From NCBI GenBank assembly GCA_964447275.1, contig CAYURI010000005.1:1-58238 (forward strand): a stretch of DNA of 58,238 nucleotides. The letters run 5' to 3'. Shown here in pieces: positions 8,714-18,076 of the stretch (position 1 is the first letter of the stretch; every line of letters begins with the position of its first letter). Origin of the DNA: DAOSVX01 sp964447275. GTDB lineage: Bacteria > Bacillota_I > Bacilli_A > RF39 > UBA660. The translations under genes and the position numbers were made by a program. A model generated the notes under the pieces. The model worked only from the letters and a program-made list of their open reading frames with translations, was not told the DNA's origin and ran no database searches.

Positions 8714-10300
8714 ATGGAATATAAAGTTTTATATCGAAAATATCGTCCAGCCAGTTTTGGCGAAATCGTTGGACAAGATTATATTATAAACATTTTAAAA
8801 AAATCGATTATAGGCAACAAATTATCGCATGCTTATCTTTTTTCTGGGCCAAGAGGAACAGGTAAAACTAGTACAGCAAAGGTTTTTGCCAAAGCAATTA
8901 ATTGCGAGAACAATGAAAATGGTGAGCCTTGTAATAAATGTTCGTCTTGTATAGAATTTGATAATAGCCCAGATATTATTGAGATTGATGCTGCGTCAAA
9001 TAATGGGGTTGATGAGATAAGAGAACTTAGGAATAATATTAAACTCGTTCCTGCATTATCTAAATACAAAGTTTATATTATTGATGAAGTTCACATGTTG
9101 TCAATCGGAGCTTTTAATGCTTTATTAAAAACACTGGAAGAACCACCGGCACACATTATATTTATTTTAGCGACAACTGATGCTCAAAAAATCCCTGTTA
9201 CGGTTGTTTCTAGGTGTCAAAGATTTGATTTTCACCAGTTAAGTGTGGATAGAATATCAGAATATTTAATAAAGGTTTGCGAATTAGAAGGAATAAAAGC
9301 CGCTAAAGAAGCAACTGATGAAATAGCATATCTAAGTGATGGGGCAATGAGAGACGCCCTGGGATTATTAGATCAAATATTAGGATTAGTTAACAACGAG
9401 CTAACAATAAAAGATGTTGAAGGAATAATAAAAACCGTTTCTATGCAAAAACTTGAAGAGCTTTATGGTGCTCTTTATAATAATGACCCATTAATGATTT
9501 CGACAATTGTTAATAATGTTGAAAAAGATGGTTATGATTTTACTTCTTTTGTTAATAAATTAGTTAAGTTTTTAAGAGATAAAGCTCTTTTGATAAAAAA
9601 AGGAGACTTAAATAGCAAAATTAGCTTTACTAAAATAAAAAATTTGGTATTTAACTTAAATAAGATTCTATATAATAGCAAAACTGAAATTAGTCCATTT
9701 TTATTATTAGAAATGGAACTTTTAGATAATACCAGTGAAGAAGATTTAAAAGTAGCTTCGCCAGAAAATTTGGTAGAAGAAGTAAAACCAAAAGCAGTGG
9801 AGCAAAATGCTGAAAAACATGAAGAGGATCTATTGTTAATTGACGACTCAATAAAAAAAATTAGAATAAATAATTGCTTCGCCAAAGCTAATAAAGAGAA
9901 TCTTAATTTAAATAAAAAAACTTGGCTTGATTTCATAAATTATGTTGCAGAAAATGATTATAAATTGTGTGGGTTTGTTGTTGATAGTCAAGTTGCTGCG
10001 GCTTCCGATGCTTATCTTTTAATAACTTGCAGTAGTGATAGCCAAGCAGCCTTGTTTAATAAAAATAAAGAAAAAATTGAAAAAGCTTATTTAGAGTTTT
10101 CTAAAGAGAAGTATTTGTTGGTTCTCTTAACAAATGAAGAATGGGAAAGCTGTAAAACCAAGTACATAGAAGACAAAAAAAACAATATAGTTTATGAAAT
10201 TATTGAAGAAGAAAAGCCTAAGAAAAAAAATATTGCTGAAACTAAAATTGGTAAAATGGCTTATAAAATATTCGATGAAAAAAATATAAAAATACAGTAA
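8714..10300 (+). CDS. dnaX: DNA polymerase III subunit tau (clamp loader)
   Basis: The 528-residue protein begins MEYKVLYRKYRPASFGEIVGQ. It has Walker A GPRGTGKTST (about residues 41-50), a zinc module with CNKCSSC, Walker B VYIIDEVHML, and the LLKTLEEPP and SRCQRF sensor region. Domains I-III run to about residue 360; a charged linker and a tau-specific C-terminal domain follow. It loads DnaN clamps. I chose ATG 8714 over GTG 8702, which lies in a purine-rich stretch that serves as the ribosome site. An 8-A run at 9853-9860 in the linker is a candidate slippage site for a shorter gamma-like form. It heads the dnaX-ebfC-recR cluster. Confidence 0.95.
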   Translation: MEYKVLYRKYRPASFGEIVGQDYIINILKKSIIGNKLSHAYLFSGPRGTGKTSTAKVFAKAINCENNENGEPCNKCSSCIEFDNSPDIIEIDAASNNGVDEIRELRNNIKLVPALSKYKVYIIDEVHMLSIGAFNALLKTLEEPPAHIIFILATTDAQKIPVTVVSRCQRFDFHQLSVDRISEYLIKVCELEGIKAAKEATDEIAYLSDGAMRDALGLLDQILGLVNNELTIKDVEGIIKTVSMQKLEELYGALYNNDPLMISTIVNNVEKDGYDFTSFVNKLVKFLRDKALLIKKGDLNSKISFTKIKNLVFNLNKILYNSKTEISPFLLLEMELLDNTSEEDLKVASPENLVEEVKPKAVEQNAEKHEEDLLLIDDSIKKIRINNCFAKANKENLNLNKKTWLDFINYVAENDYKLCGFVVDSQVAAASDAYLLITCSSDSQAALFNKNKEKIEKAYLEFSKEKYLLVLLTNEEWESCKTKYIEDKKNNIVYEIIEEEKPKKKNIAETKIGKMAYKIFDEKNIKIQ

Positions 10301-10315
10301 TAAGGAGGAATAAAC

Positions 10316-10603
10316 ATGAATATGCAAGCAATGATGGCCCAAGCTCAAAAATTACAAAAAGATATAATGGCCAAAAAAGAGGAAATAAATAATCAAGAAT
10401 TTAGTGAAAAAAATGATTTTGTAGAAATAGTTGTTATGGGGAATAAAAAAATTAAGAAGATTACCATTAATAAAAATTCTGCTGAAGATTTAGAAACTTT
10501 AGAAGATATGATTTTAATTGCTTATAATAAGGCGTTGGAAAAAGTAGAAAAAGAAACGGAAAGAGTCCTTGGCGCTTACGGCTCATTAAATGGTTTAATT
10601 TAA
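10316..10603 (+). CDS. ebfC: YbaB/EbfC nucleoid-associated protein
   Basis: The 95-residue protein has the family layout: N-terminal MNMQAMMAQAQKLQKDI helix, a central beta sheet around VEIVVMGNKKIKKITI, and a C-terminal helix with NKALEKVEKE. Members bind DNA as dimers. The dnaX-ebfC-recR order is conserved across Bacillota. An AAGGAGG site precedes ATG, and recR starts two bases after its stop. Confidence 0.9.
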   Translation: MNMQAMMAQAQKLQKDIMAKKEEINNQEFSEKNDFVEIVVMGNKKIKKITINKNSAEDLETLEDMILIAYNKALEKVEKETERVLGAYGSLNGLI

Positions 10604-10605
10604 TT

Positions 10606-11202
10606 ATGTATTATCCAAAAAGCGTAGAAGAATTAATAGAACATTTTAAAAAATTGCCTAGCGTTGGTGAAAAGAGTGCTGAAAGATATGTGCTTGCTTT
10701 GTTAAACGAAAAAGACGAAGACTTAGAGAACTTTAGCAAAGCCATTAAGAAATTAAATAAAAAAATAAAAAAATGTAAAATCTGTGGTCATATAACAGAG
10801 GAAGAATTGTGTGGCGTTTGTAGTAATTTAAATCGTAATAAAAAAATAATTTGTGTTTTAGAAGATTATAAAAGTGTTTTTGCTTTTGAAAAAGTTGGTA
10901 ATTATAAAGGAGTTTATCATGTTTTGGGTGGTTTGATATCGCCAATTGATAAAGTAGACCCAGCTGATCTAAATATTTCATCTTTAATAAAAAGGGTGGA
11001 AGAAATTGCCGACTGCGAAGTTATTATTGCTCTAAACTCAACTATTGAAGGAGAAATGACCACTTTATATATAAAAAAGATATTAGAAAATAAAAAGGTT
11101 ACTGTTTCTAGGCTTTCTTACGGGATATCAATGGGTGCCGAAATTGATTATTTAGATCCGATATCTTTAGATAAGGCCTTGGCGGATCGTAAAAATATTT
11201 AA
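10606..11202 (+). CDS. recR: Recombination protein RecR
   Basis: The 198-residue protein has a helix-hairpin-helix (LPSVGEKSAERY), a four-cysteine zinc finger CKICGHITEEELCGVC at about 58-73, a TOPRIM core (CVLEDYKSVFAFEK) and a Walker-like C-terminus. It forms a ring clamp with RecO/RecF in gap repair. ATG lies two bases after the ebfC stop, so it is probably coupled. Confidence 0.94.
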   Translation: MYYPKSVEELIEHFKKLPSVGEKSAERYVLALLNEKDEDLENFSKAIKKLNKKIKKCKICGHITEEELCGVCSNLNRNKKIICVLEDYKSVFAFEKVGNYKGVYHVLGGLISPIDKVDPADLNISSLIKRVEEIADCEVIIALNSTIEGEMTTLYIKKILENKKVTVSRLSYGISMGAEIDYLDPISLDKALADRKNI

Positions 11203-11215
11203 GGAGTAGTTTAGC

Positions 11216-12052
11216 ATGGGAGATTGTTTTGAAAAAATTTATAGTTCTTTCTTGGCAAATAAAATGGGCCATGCTTTTTTAATTGAAACAAATAACATCG
11301 AAGAAACCTACAAACAAATTTTAAAACTAGCAAAAAAGATTAATTGTATTTCAAGTTATAACGATAATTGCCAAGAAGCGTGTGATATTTGTTTTCAAAT
11401 TGATAATTTTTGCCTTCCATCAATAAAATGTATAGAACCGATTGGTCAAATGATAAAAAAAGAGCAAATCATTGAAGTAAAAAATGCTTTTAATAGCAAC
11501 TCTTTAATTACGAAATATAACATTTACATTATTAAAAACGCTGAGAAGTTAAATTCACCATCTGCTAATGTATTACTAAAGTTCTTAGAAGAACCATCAA
11601 CAGAAACTCTTGCTTTTTTTGTTTTAAATAACAAGAAGAATATAATACCAACAATAAAAAGTCGTTGCCAAATTTTTAGCTATAATGTCTTAAATACGCA
11701 AACAGATAACGAAATAGATTTGATTAATAAAGTAGAAGATATATTTAAAAACTTGTCTATAGAAAAGAGCGCTTCCTTTATAAAAAATAAAGGGATAGTT
11801 TTATCAAATTCAAAAGAAAAGAAGGAACAAGAACAATTTTTAAATTTTATTTTTAATTTATTAACTAATGAAATAAATTGCCGATTAAACTCAAAACCAT
11901 CTGATCAAAATCATCTATTTTCTAAGTTTTCTAATAAAAGTTTAATAAAAATAATCCAAAAAACCAAAGAAACTATTGAAAAAGCTTCATATAATGTTAA
12001 TATGGAGTTACTACTTGATGATTATTTCATAAAAATAGGAGAATTAATATGA
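11216..12052 (+). CDS. holB: DNA polymerase III subunit delta prime
   Basis: The 278-residue clamp-loader subunit keeps the delta-prime landmarks MGHAFLIET, LLKFLEEPS and KSRCQIF, and lacks a working Walker A, as expected. A cysteine cluster (CQEACDICFQ) marks the zinc module. It partners DnaX and HolA. In Bacillus, tmk and others lie between recR and holB; here the spacing is 13 bases. It overlaps ricT by 4 bases (ATGA). Confidence 0.87.
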   Translation: MGDCFEKIYSSFLANKMGHAFLIETNNIEETYKQILKLAKKINCISSYNDNCQEACDICFQIDNFCLPSIKCIEPIGQMIKKEQIIEVKNAFNSNSLITKYNIYIIKNAEKLNSPSANVLLKFLEEPSTETLAFFVLNNKKNIIPTIKSRCQIFSYNVLNTQTDNEIDLINKVEDIFKNLSIEKSASFIKNKGIVLSNSKEKKEQEQFLNFIFNLLTNEINCRLNSKPSDQNHLFSKFSNKSLIKIIQKTKETIEKASYNVNMELLLDDYFIKIGELI

Positions 12053-12837
12053 TGAATATATATGGAGTTTCTTTTAAACAAAACGGTAAGGTGTATTATT
12101 TTAATGGCCATGACCTTTCTTTAGAAAAAGGAACTAATGTTATTGTTGAAACTGAAAAAGGATTGCAGTATGGTAAAGTTACTAACTTAGTTCAAGAGAA
12201 AAATTTAAATAATCTTAAAGACATAATAAGGGTTGCTGATGAAAAAGATAAAGAAATCTATGCAGACAATTTAAAAGATGCTGATAGAGCGTTGAAAAAT
12301 GCGCGAAAGTTTGCTTCAGAGTTAGACTTAGAGATGACAATATTGGACGCCAGTTTTACTTTTGATAAAAAGCAATTACTTTTTAATTTTATTTCTGATG
12401 GTCGAGTTGATTTTAGGGAGTTAGCTAAAAGGTTGGCTGGAGTATATAGAACAAGAATAGAACTTAGACAAATTGGTGCAAGAGACAAAGCCAAGGAAAT
12501 AGGTGGCTATGGCCAGTGTGGACGCCCTTTGTGTTGTGCTAACCATTTAGGGCACATTGATGCTGTTACAATAAATATGGCTAAAAATCAAAATATTGCT
12601 TTAAATCCAACGAAAATTAATGGTGTTTGTGGAAGATTGCTTTGTTGTTTGGAATATGAAGATGATAATTATTCTTGTTGCCAAAAAGGAATGCCTTATG
12701 TTGGGCAAAGAATAAAATACCAGGGTGAAGATGCAACAGTTATTGGCATTGATGTTTTAAATAGGACTTATAAAATCCAGATGAGCCAAGCTAAAATAGA
12801 AGTTAGTTTAGATAAAGACTGTAAATGTAAGGAATGA
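12049..12837 (+). CDS. ricT: RicT/YaaT PSP1-domain regulator of RNase Y
   Basis: The 262-residue PSP1 protein starts MMNIYGVSFKQNGKVYYF and carries the cysteine motifs CGRPLCCANHLG and CGRLLCCLEYE that coordinate Fe-S clusters in the RicA-RicF-RicT complex. In B. subtilis this complex steers RNase Y mRNA maturation and affects competence, biofilm and sporulation. AGGAG lies 7 bases before ATG 12049; ATG 12052 is the alternative. The holB-ricT neighbourhood is conserved. The link with ComK in this window fits the competence role. Confidence 0.92.
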   Translation: MMNIYGVSFKQNGKVYYFNGHDLSLEKGTNVIVETEKGLQYGKVTNLVQEKNLNNLKDIIRVADEKDKEIYADNLKDADRALKNARKFASELDLEMTILDASFTFDKKQLLFNFISDGRVDFRELAKRLAGVYRTRIELRQIGARDKAKEIGGYGQCGRPLCCANHLGHIDAVTINMAKNQNIALNPTKINGVCGRLLCCLEYEDDNYSCCQKGMPYVGQRIKYQGEDATVIGIDVLNRTYKIQMSQAKIEVSLDKDCKCKE

Positions 12838-12841
12838 TTTT

Positions 12842-13387
12842 ATGAAATTAATCGTCGGACTAGGAAATCCTCTAAAAAAATATTGTAATACTCGTCATAA
12901 TATTGGTTTTTGGGTATTAGATAATATTTTTCCTAATGTAGATTGGAAAGAAAAGTTTTCTTCTTTATACTTTGAAACAACATTTAATGATGAAAAGATT
13001 ATTTTCATAAAACCACAAACATATATGAATGCTTCTGGTGAAGCCGTTCAAAAGTTTTGCGATTATTATGATATAAAACCAGATGATGTGTTGGTTATTC
13101 AAGATGATATTGATATGATTTTTGGCAAAATAAAAATAAAAAGTCATAGTTCTTCCGGGGGTCATAATGGTATTAAGTCAATTATTGATCTAATCCATAG
13201 TGAAGATTTTTATCGTTTAAAGATTGGTATTAATAATGATAAAAATAGTGATACCAAAGATTTTGTGCTAAGTAAATTTAATAAAGAAGAAATCGATTAT
13301 TTAAATTCCAATATACCAAATTTTAAGGATATAATTGACTTATTTATAAAAAATGATATATTTAGCGCCATGAATAAATATAATTAA
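12842..13387 (+). CDS. pth: Peptidyl-tRNA hydrolase
   Basis: The 181-residue protein has the family N-terminus KLIVGLGNPLKKYCNTRHNIGF with the catalytic histidine in TRHNIGF, the KPQTYMNASGEAV motif, DDIDMIFGKIKIK, and the GGHNGIKSI motif. It recycles peptidyl-tRNA that drops off ribosomes. It lies immediately before mfd, the Bacillus order. Confidence 0.94.
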   Translation: MKLIVGLGNPLKKYCNTRHNIGFWVLDNIFPNVDWKEKFSSLYFETTFNDEKIIFIKPQTYMNASGEAVQKFCDYYDIKPDDVLVIQDDIDMIFGKIKIKSHSSSGGHNGIKSIIDLIHSEDFYRLKIGINNDKNSDTKDFVLSKFNKEEIDYLNSNIPNFKDIIDLFIKNDIFSAMNKYN

Positions 13388-13398
13388 GGTGATTTATT

Positions 13399-16300
13399 AT
13401 GCAATTTCTAGAAAATGTTTTTAACTTAGATAATAATATTGCGATTAGTGGTTTAACTGATGAGTTAAACATTTTTTATGTTTTAGAAAAATATAAAAAG
13501 ATAAATAGTAACCTTTTAATTTTAACTAGTAATATGTATGAAGCAAACAAAATATATGAAAGATTATCTTTATATACTGAAGACGTTTATTTGTTTCCAA
13601 TGGATGATTTCATTTCTTCAGTGGCCCTAGCCATTTCTCCAGAGTTTAAAGTAAAAAGGCTAGAAGTGTTAGAAAGAATTAAGTCCGGCAAAAGATGCCT
13701 GGTAGTTACTGATTTAATGGGCTACCTTAGATTTTTGCCCAATCATAGCAGTAAAGAAGCAATCAATAAAGTTATTAATAGAGATTTAAAAATAAGTCGC
13801 CAAGAGTTAATAGATTTGCTGGAAAAGTATGGTTACACAAAAGAATCTCTTGTAACTTCTAGTGGTGAGTATGCAGTAAGAGGATTTATTGTTGATGTTT
13901 TTGTTATTGGTGAAGAGCATCCGATAAGAATTGAATTTTTTGATGATATAATTGAATCAATTAGATATTTTGATGAAGGTACTCAACTTTCGCAAAAAGA
14001 AGTCTCAAAAATAGAAATTAAATCGTTCACAGAGACAATTTCAGATCAATATAGTTCTTTATACGACTGGTTAGAAAACCCCACCACAATATTTTTTGAT
14101 TATAATCAAATTAACATCATTAATCTAAAATTAATTAATGATATTAAAGAGTATAATGATAAAAATGGTTTTAATAAAAATTATATGTTTGATTTTTCGT
14201 CAATAAATCCCATTCAAAAAGTATATATAAATACTTTTGATAATAATATTATTACAAATGTAAAAAACATTAATTACAATTCTAAAAAAATTGATAATTT
14301 TAATATGGACTTTAAAAAGCTAAAAGAGTTTGTTAACAACTATATTGCTAATAATAAAACCGTAATCATTTATTTATCAAAAGAGCAACAAATAAAAGAA
14401 GTAAAGGAATTGTTTTCAGAAGAAGTAAATTTAAATAACGTTATCAAAAATAAAGTAAACATTATTAAACAAGAAATTAATGAGGGTTTTGTTTTTGAGG
14501 ACTATGTAGTTATTTCCGAGCATGATATTGATAATACTGCCATTAAAAAAATAAAATATTCCAACCCTTATCGTTTTGGCAAGAAAATTAAAAGTTTTGA
14601 AGAAATTCACACAGGAGATTTTATCGTTCACTCTATATACGGTATTGGTATTTATAATGGTGTAGTAACGTTAGAAAAAAACGGGTTAAAAAAAGATTAT
14701 ATTCAACTGTTTTATAAAGATAATGACAAAATATATATTCCTGTTGAAAAGATTAATAGTCTTTTTAAGTATAGTGTTAAAGAAGGTACAAAGCCAAAAT
14801 TAAGTAAACTAGGAACATCAACTTGGCTAAAAACCAAAAGATTAGTAAGAACCAAAATAAATGACTTAACAGAAGAGTTATTAAAATTATATGCTGAGCG
14901 CGAAAGTGTTGTTGGCCCAGAGTTTTTAAACGAAGAAGAATTGGTTTTATTTGCTAACGATTTTCCTTATGAAGAAACAGAGGATCAAGAAAAAGCCATA
15001 AATGATGTTATAAAAGACTTATCTAAGAAAAAACCAATGGACCGCCTTTTATGCGGTGATGTTGGCTTTGGCAAAACTGAAGTGGCTTTTAGGGCAGCTT
15101 TTAAAACTATTGAAAATGGCTATCAGGTCGCTTATTTATGCCCAACAACAATATTATCCAAGCAGCATTATCAAAACGCTTTAAAACGCTTTAAAAATTA
15201 TCCGATAAATATTTCTTTACTTAATCGTTTTACAACTAATAAGGAGAAAAACGAAATTTTAAGTAATTTAAAAAATGGGCAAATTGATTTATTAATTGGT
15301 ACACATCGAATATTGAGTAAAGACATTGATTTTTCTAATTTAGGATTATTAGTAGTTGATGAGGAGCAAAGATTTGGGGTTAGTCATAAAGAAAGAATAA
15401 AACAATTAAAAACCAATGTTAATGTTTTAACTTTGTCAGCAACGCCAATACCAAGGACTTTAAAATTCGCTTTAACGGGACTAAGAGATCTTAGTATCAT
15501 TGATACTCCGCCAGTAAATAGATATCCAATTCAAACCTATGTTATTGAAGAAAACGAAGCCCTAATAAAAGATGCTATCTATAAAGAAATATCTAGAGGT
15601 GGACAGGCATTTATCTTATATAATAATATTTCTAAAATTGAAGAAAAAAGACGTAAATTAGAGGCACTTGTACCGGATGCAAAAATTAAAATTGCTCATG
15701 GCCAAATGTCTAAACAAGAATTAGAAAATGTTATGGAAGAATTCTTAAATAAAGAATTCGACGTTTTATTATGCACGACAATTATTGAAACAGGAATTGA
15801 TATTTCTAATGTTAATACTTTGATTATTTATGACGCTAATTTATTTGGTCTATCTCAACTTTATCAAATTAGAGGTAGAGTTGGCAGAGGCGATAAAATT
15901 GCCTATGCATATTTGATGTATGATAATAAAAAAATATTAAGTGAAATTGCAATCAAAAGATTACAAGCAATTAAAGAATTCACTGAACTTGGTAGCGGAT
16001 ATAAAGTGGCAATGCGAGATTTAGCTATTAGAGGTGCTGGCGATTTACTTGGTGCCGAACAAGCTGGTTTTGTTGATGCAGTTGGTATTGATATGTATTT
16101 GAAAATGATTGAAGAAGAACTAAGTGGTGAGGTTAAAGAAGACGAAGAGGAGCTAAACATAATTGATGTAGAGACTCATATTAAAGATAAATATGTTGAA
16201 GATGAAAGTATTAAAATTGAAATTCATCAAAAAATAAATGAAATAAAAGATTATAGTAGTTTATTAAAAATAAAAAAAGAATTAGAAGATAGATTTGGTA

Positions 16301-16587
16301 AAATAGATAATACCCTGCTTATTTATATGTATGAAGAGTGGTTTGAAAAGTTAGCTAAACAGTTTGAATTAAGAAAAATTAGTCAGAATAATTTATATAT
16401 TGAGTTAGAATTTAGTAAAGAAATGAGTAGCAAAATAAAAGGCGAAAAGCTTATGCTCATCGCCAATAATTTAACTAATAATTTTAAGTTTTCTTATCGT
16501 CACGAGAGAATTAAAATAACTCTATACTTTAGTAAATTAGAAAAACATTTTATCTTTTACTTGGTTGAACTATTAAGTAAATTATAA
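13399..16587 (+). CDS. mfd: Transcription-repair coupling factor Mfd
   Basis: The 1062-residue translocase has a UvrB-like N-terminal module, an RNA-polymerase interaction domain starting near residue 400 (IHTGDFIVHSIYGIGIY), helicase motif I GDVGFGKTEVAFRAAF, a DEEQ box (VVDEEQRFGVSHKE), SATPIPRTL, and the RIRGRVGRG-type motif VI (IRGRVGRGDKIAYAYL). A TRCF C-terminal domain closes it. It removes RNA polymerase stalled at lesions and recruits UvrA. It is shorter than B. subtilis Mfd (1177), mostly in the N-terminal half. It converges on the next gene with a 6-base overlap. Confidence 0.96.
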   Translation: MQFLENVFNLDNNIAISGLTDELNIFYVLEKYKKINSNLLILTSNMYEANKIYERLSLYTEDVYLFPMDDFISSVALAISPEFKVKRLEVLERIKSGKRCLVVTDLMGYLRFLPNHSSKEAINKVINRDLKISRQELIDLLEKYGYTKESLVTSSGEYAVRGFIVDVFVIGEEHPIRIEFFDDIIESIRYFDEGTQLSQKEVSKIEIKSFTETISDQYSSLYDWLENPTTIFFDYNQINIINLKLINDIKEYNDKNGFNKNYMFDFSSINPIQKVYINTFDNNIITNVKNINYNSKKIDNFNMDFKKLKEFVNNYIANNKTVIIYLSKEQQIKEVKELFSEEVNLNNVIKNKVNIIKQEINEGFVFEDYVVISEHDIDNTAIKKIKYSNPYRFGKKIKSFEEIHTGDFIVHSIYGIGIYNGVVTLEKNGLKKDYIQLFYKDNDKIYIPVEKINSLFKYSVKEGTKPKLSKLGTSTWLKTKRLVRTKINDLTEELLKLYAERESVVGPEFLNEEELVLFANDFPYEETEDQEKAINDVIKDLSKKKPMDRLLCGDVGFGKTEVAFRAAFKTIENGYQVAYLCPTTILSKQHYQNALKRFKNYPINISLLNRFTTNKEKNEILSNLKNGQIDLLIGTHRILSKDIDFSNLGLLVVDEEQRFGVSHKERIKQLKTNVNVLTLSATPIPRTLKFALTGLRDLSIIDTPPVNRYPIQTYVIEENEALIKDAIYKEISRGGQAFILYNNISKIEEKRRKLEALVPDAKIKIAHGQMSKQELENVMEEFLNKEFDVLLCTTIIETGIDISNVNTLIIYDANLFGLSQLYQIRGRVGRGDKIAYAYLMYDNKKILSEIAIKRLQAIKEFTELGSGYKVAMRDLAIRGAGDLLGAEQAGFVDAVGIDMYLKMIEEELSGEVKEDEEELNIIDVETHIKDKYVEDESIKIEIHQKINEIKDYSSLLKIKKELEDRFGKIDNTLLIYMYEEWFEKLAKQFELRKISQNNLYIELEFSKEMSSKIKGEKLMLIANNLTNNFKFSYRHERIKITLYFSKLEKHFIFYLVELLSKL

Positions 16588-17475
16588 CTTTTTATTTAAT
16601 TTAATAGTTGTGATGTCTTTAGCACATATTTTATCAATTAAGCCAAAAAGTGGATTGGGTTGGCACCATTTTACGATACCTCTAGTGACGATCAATTTAG
16701 CATTTTTAATATTATGCAAACCACGGCATTTATCAACTTTGCCAAAAGTTACTTCTTTTAAAGAATCACCCTCGCTTGCCATTAAACCGTGATCATCTTT
16801 TACTAGGCCTAATTTTTGAACGAATCTAGGCATCAGCCCGTCGTGCATATGGCCACATAAAATTAAATCAATGTTGTTAAGGAAGTTGTTAATTAGTTTT
16901 TGAGTTTCTTCGAGAGCAATTATTCTTGGTGAATGAGTTAACAAAATATTATATTTATTTTTATCTAATTTAAAATGACATTTTCTTAAATCTTCGTGAA
17001 AGTATTTACTCCAATTAGTTTTAGTTTTCTCATAATATGTTTCAAATCTTGGTGAAAAACCAATAATATGTAAATTATCAATATCAACACTTTCATTGTC
17101 TAAAAAACTAATGTTTTTAATTTTTGTCTCTAATAATTTAAAATATTTTATTGCTTCATGATAATTGGATTTTTTACCAGACTTTAAATCATGGTTGCCA
17201 AGACTTATAAAGACAGGAGCAATTTCCCCTAAACCTTTTAATAAATATTCGAGTTTATCTTTATTTTTAGAACTTATAATATCATCTGAAGTATAAATAA
17301 TATCACCAGGAATAAAAATATAATTAGGTTTTTGTTTTTTTACTTCAGAGATTAATTTTTGCCAAAGCTTATAAGAGATGTACTTAGTATTATGAATATC
17401 AGCAATAACAGAAAAAGTATAGCTCTTTGCTATTTTATTACTATATATTTTAAAGTTTTCATTCCATATTTTCAT
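16582..17475 (-). CDS. Calcineurin-like metallophosphoesterase
   Basis: The 297-residue protein carries the full dimetal motif set in order: DIHN (DxH), PGDII (GD), SLGNHD (GNHD), LLTHSP (H) and GHMHDG (GHxH). The family hydrolyses phosphoesters with two metals. YkuE/YaeI-like members act at the membrane, but no signal peptide is seen here. It lies 18 bases downstream of ppa on the minus strand, so the two are likely cotranscribed. The substrate is unknown. Confidence 0.85.
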   Translation of the reverse strand: MKIWNENFKIYSNKIAKSYTFSVIADIHNTKYISYKLWQKLISEVKKQKPNYIFIPGDIIYTSDDIISSKNKDKLEYLLKGLGEIAPVFISLGNHDLKSGKKSNYHEAIKYFKLLETKIKNISFLDNESVDIDNLHIIGFSPRFETYYEKTKTNWSKYFHEDLRKCHFKLDKNKYNILLTHSPRIIALEETQKLINNFLNNIDLILCGHMHDGLMPRFVQKLGLVKDDHGLMASEGDSLKEVTFGKVDKCRGLHNIKNAKLIVTRGIVKWCQPNPLFGLIDKICAKDITTIKLNKKL

Positions 17476-17493
17476 AAGTAGTTACCACTATAA

Positions 17494-17976
17494 CTATTTT
17501 AAATTTTGGTAATCTTTTTGACATTTTTCAATTAACTTTATAGCTTCTTCTTTTGAGTACCAATCTTTTATTTCTACTTTAATATTTTGTAAATATTTAT
17601 AAGTTTTAAAAAATTCGCTAATTTCATCTTTGGTATGAGAAGGTAAATCATCAATTGAGTTTAAGTGGTCGAAACGTGGATCATCATGAGCAACAGCGAT
17701 GACTTTTTCATCATGCTCACCACGATCTAGGATTGCTAAATAACCTAAAACACGGGCTCTAACTATACATCCAGGAAATGTTGGTGTTGAAGACAAAACT
17801 AAAATATCTAAAGGATCTTTATCCCCAGCAATAGTATCTTCAATAAATCCATATTCAGCCGGATAAGAAACGCTTGAATATAAAACCCTATTTAATCTAA
17901 TTTTGCCAGTTCCTTTTTCTACTTCATACTTGTTTTTGGTTCCCATCGGAATTTCAATAATTGCATCTACGATCAT
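17494..17976 (-). CDS. ppa: Inorganic pyrophosphatase (family I)
   Basis: The 160-residue protein has the soluble family I pattern: EIPMGTKNKYEVEKGTG, SVSYPAEYGFIEDT and the aspartate-rich GDKDPLDILVLS. It hydrolyses pyrophosphate and pulls biosynthetic reactions forward. I chose the ATG at 17976 because AGGTGATAAA sits directly before it; a longer reading frame to 18021 adds 15 unconserved residues. Many Bacilli use family II enzymes, so family I is a lineage mark. Confidence 0.93.
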   Translation of the reverse strand: MIVDAIIEIPMGTKNKYEVEKGTGKIRLNRVLYSSVSYPAEYGFIEDTIAGDKDPLDILVLSSTPTFPGCIVRARVLGYLAILDRGEHDEKVIAVAHDDPRFDHLNSIDDLPSHTKDEISEFFKTYKYLQNIKVEIKDWYSKEEAIKLIEKCQKDYQNLK

Positions 17977-18076
17977 TTTATCACCTGATAAGAGTATATT
18001 ATTATTACTTTTTAAAGTCAAACATTTAGTTGCTTTTAACGCCTTTTATAGTATTATAAGTTAAGGAGCTGATGAT

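Noticed and set aside
9593..9601. A second A-run (ATA AAA AAA GGA) in dnaX as a frameshift site
   Set aside because: A -1 shift would stop after about 299 residues, inside domain III, which is needed for clamp-loader assembly. The linker site at 9853-9860 fits far better.
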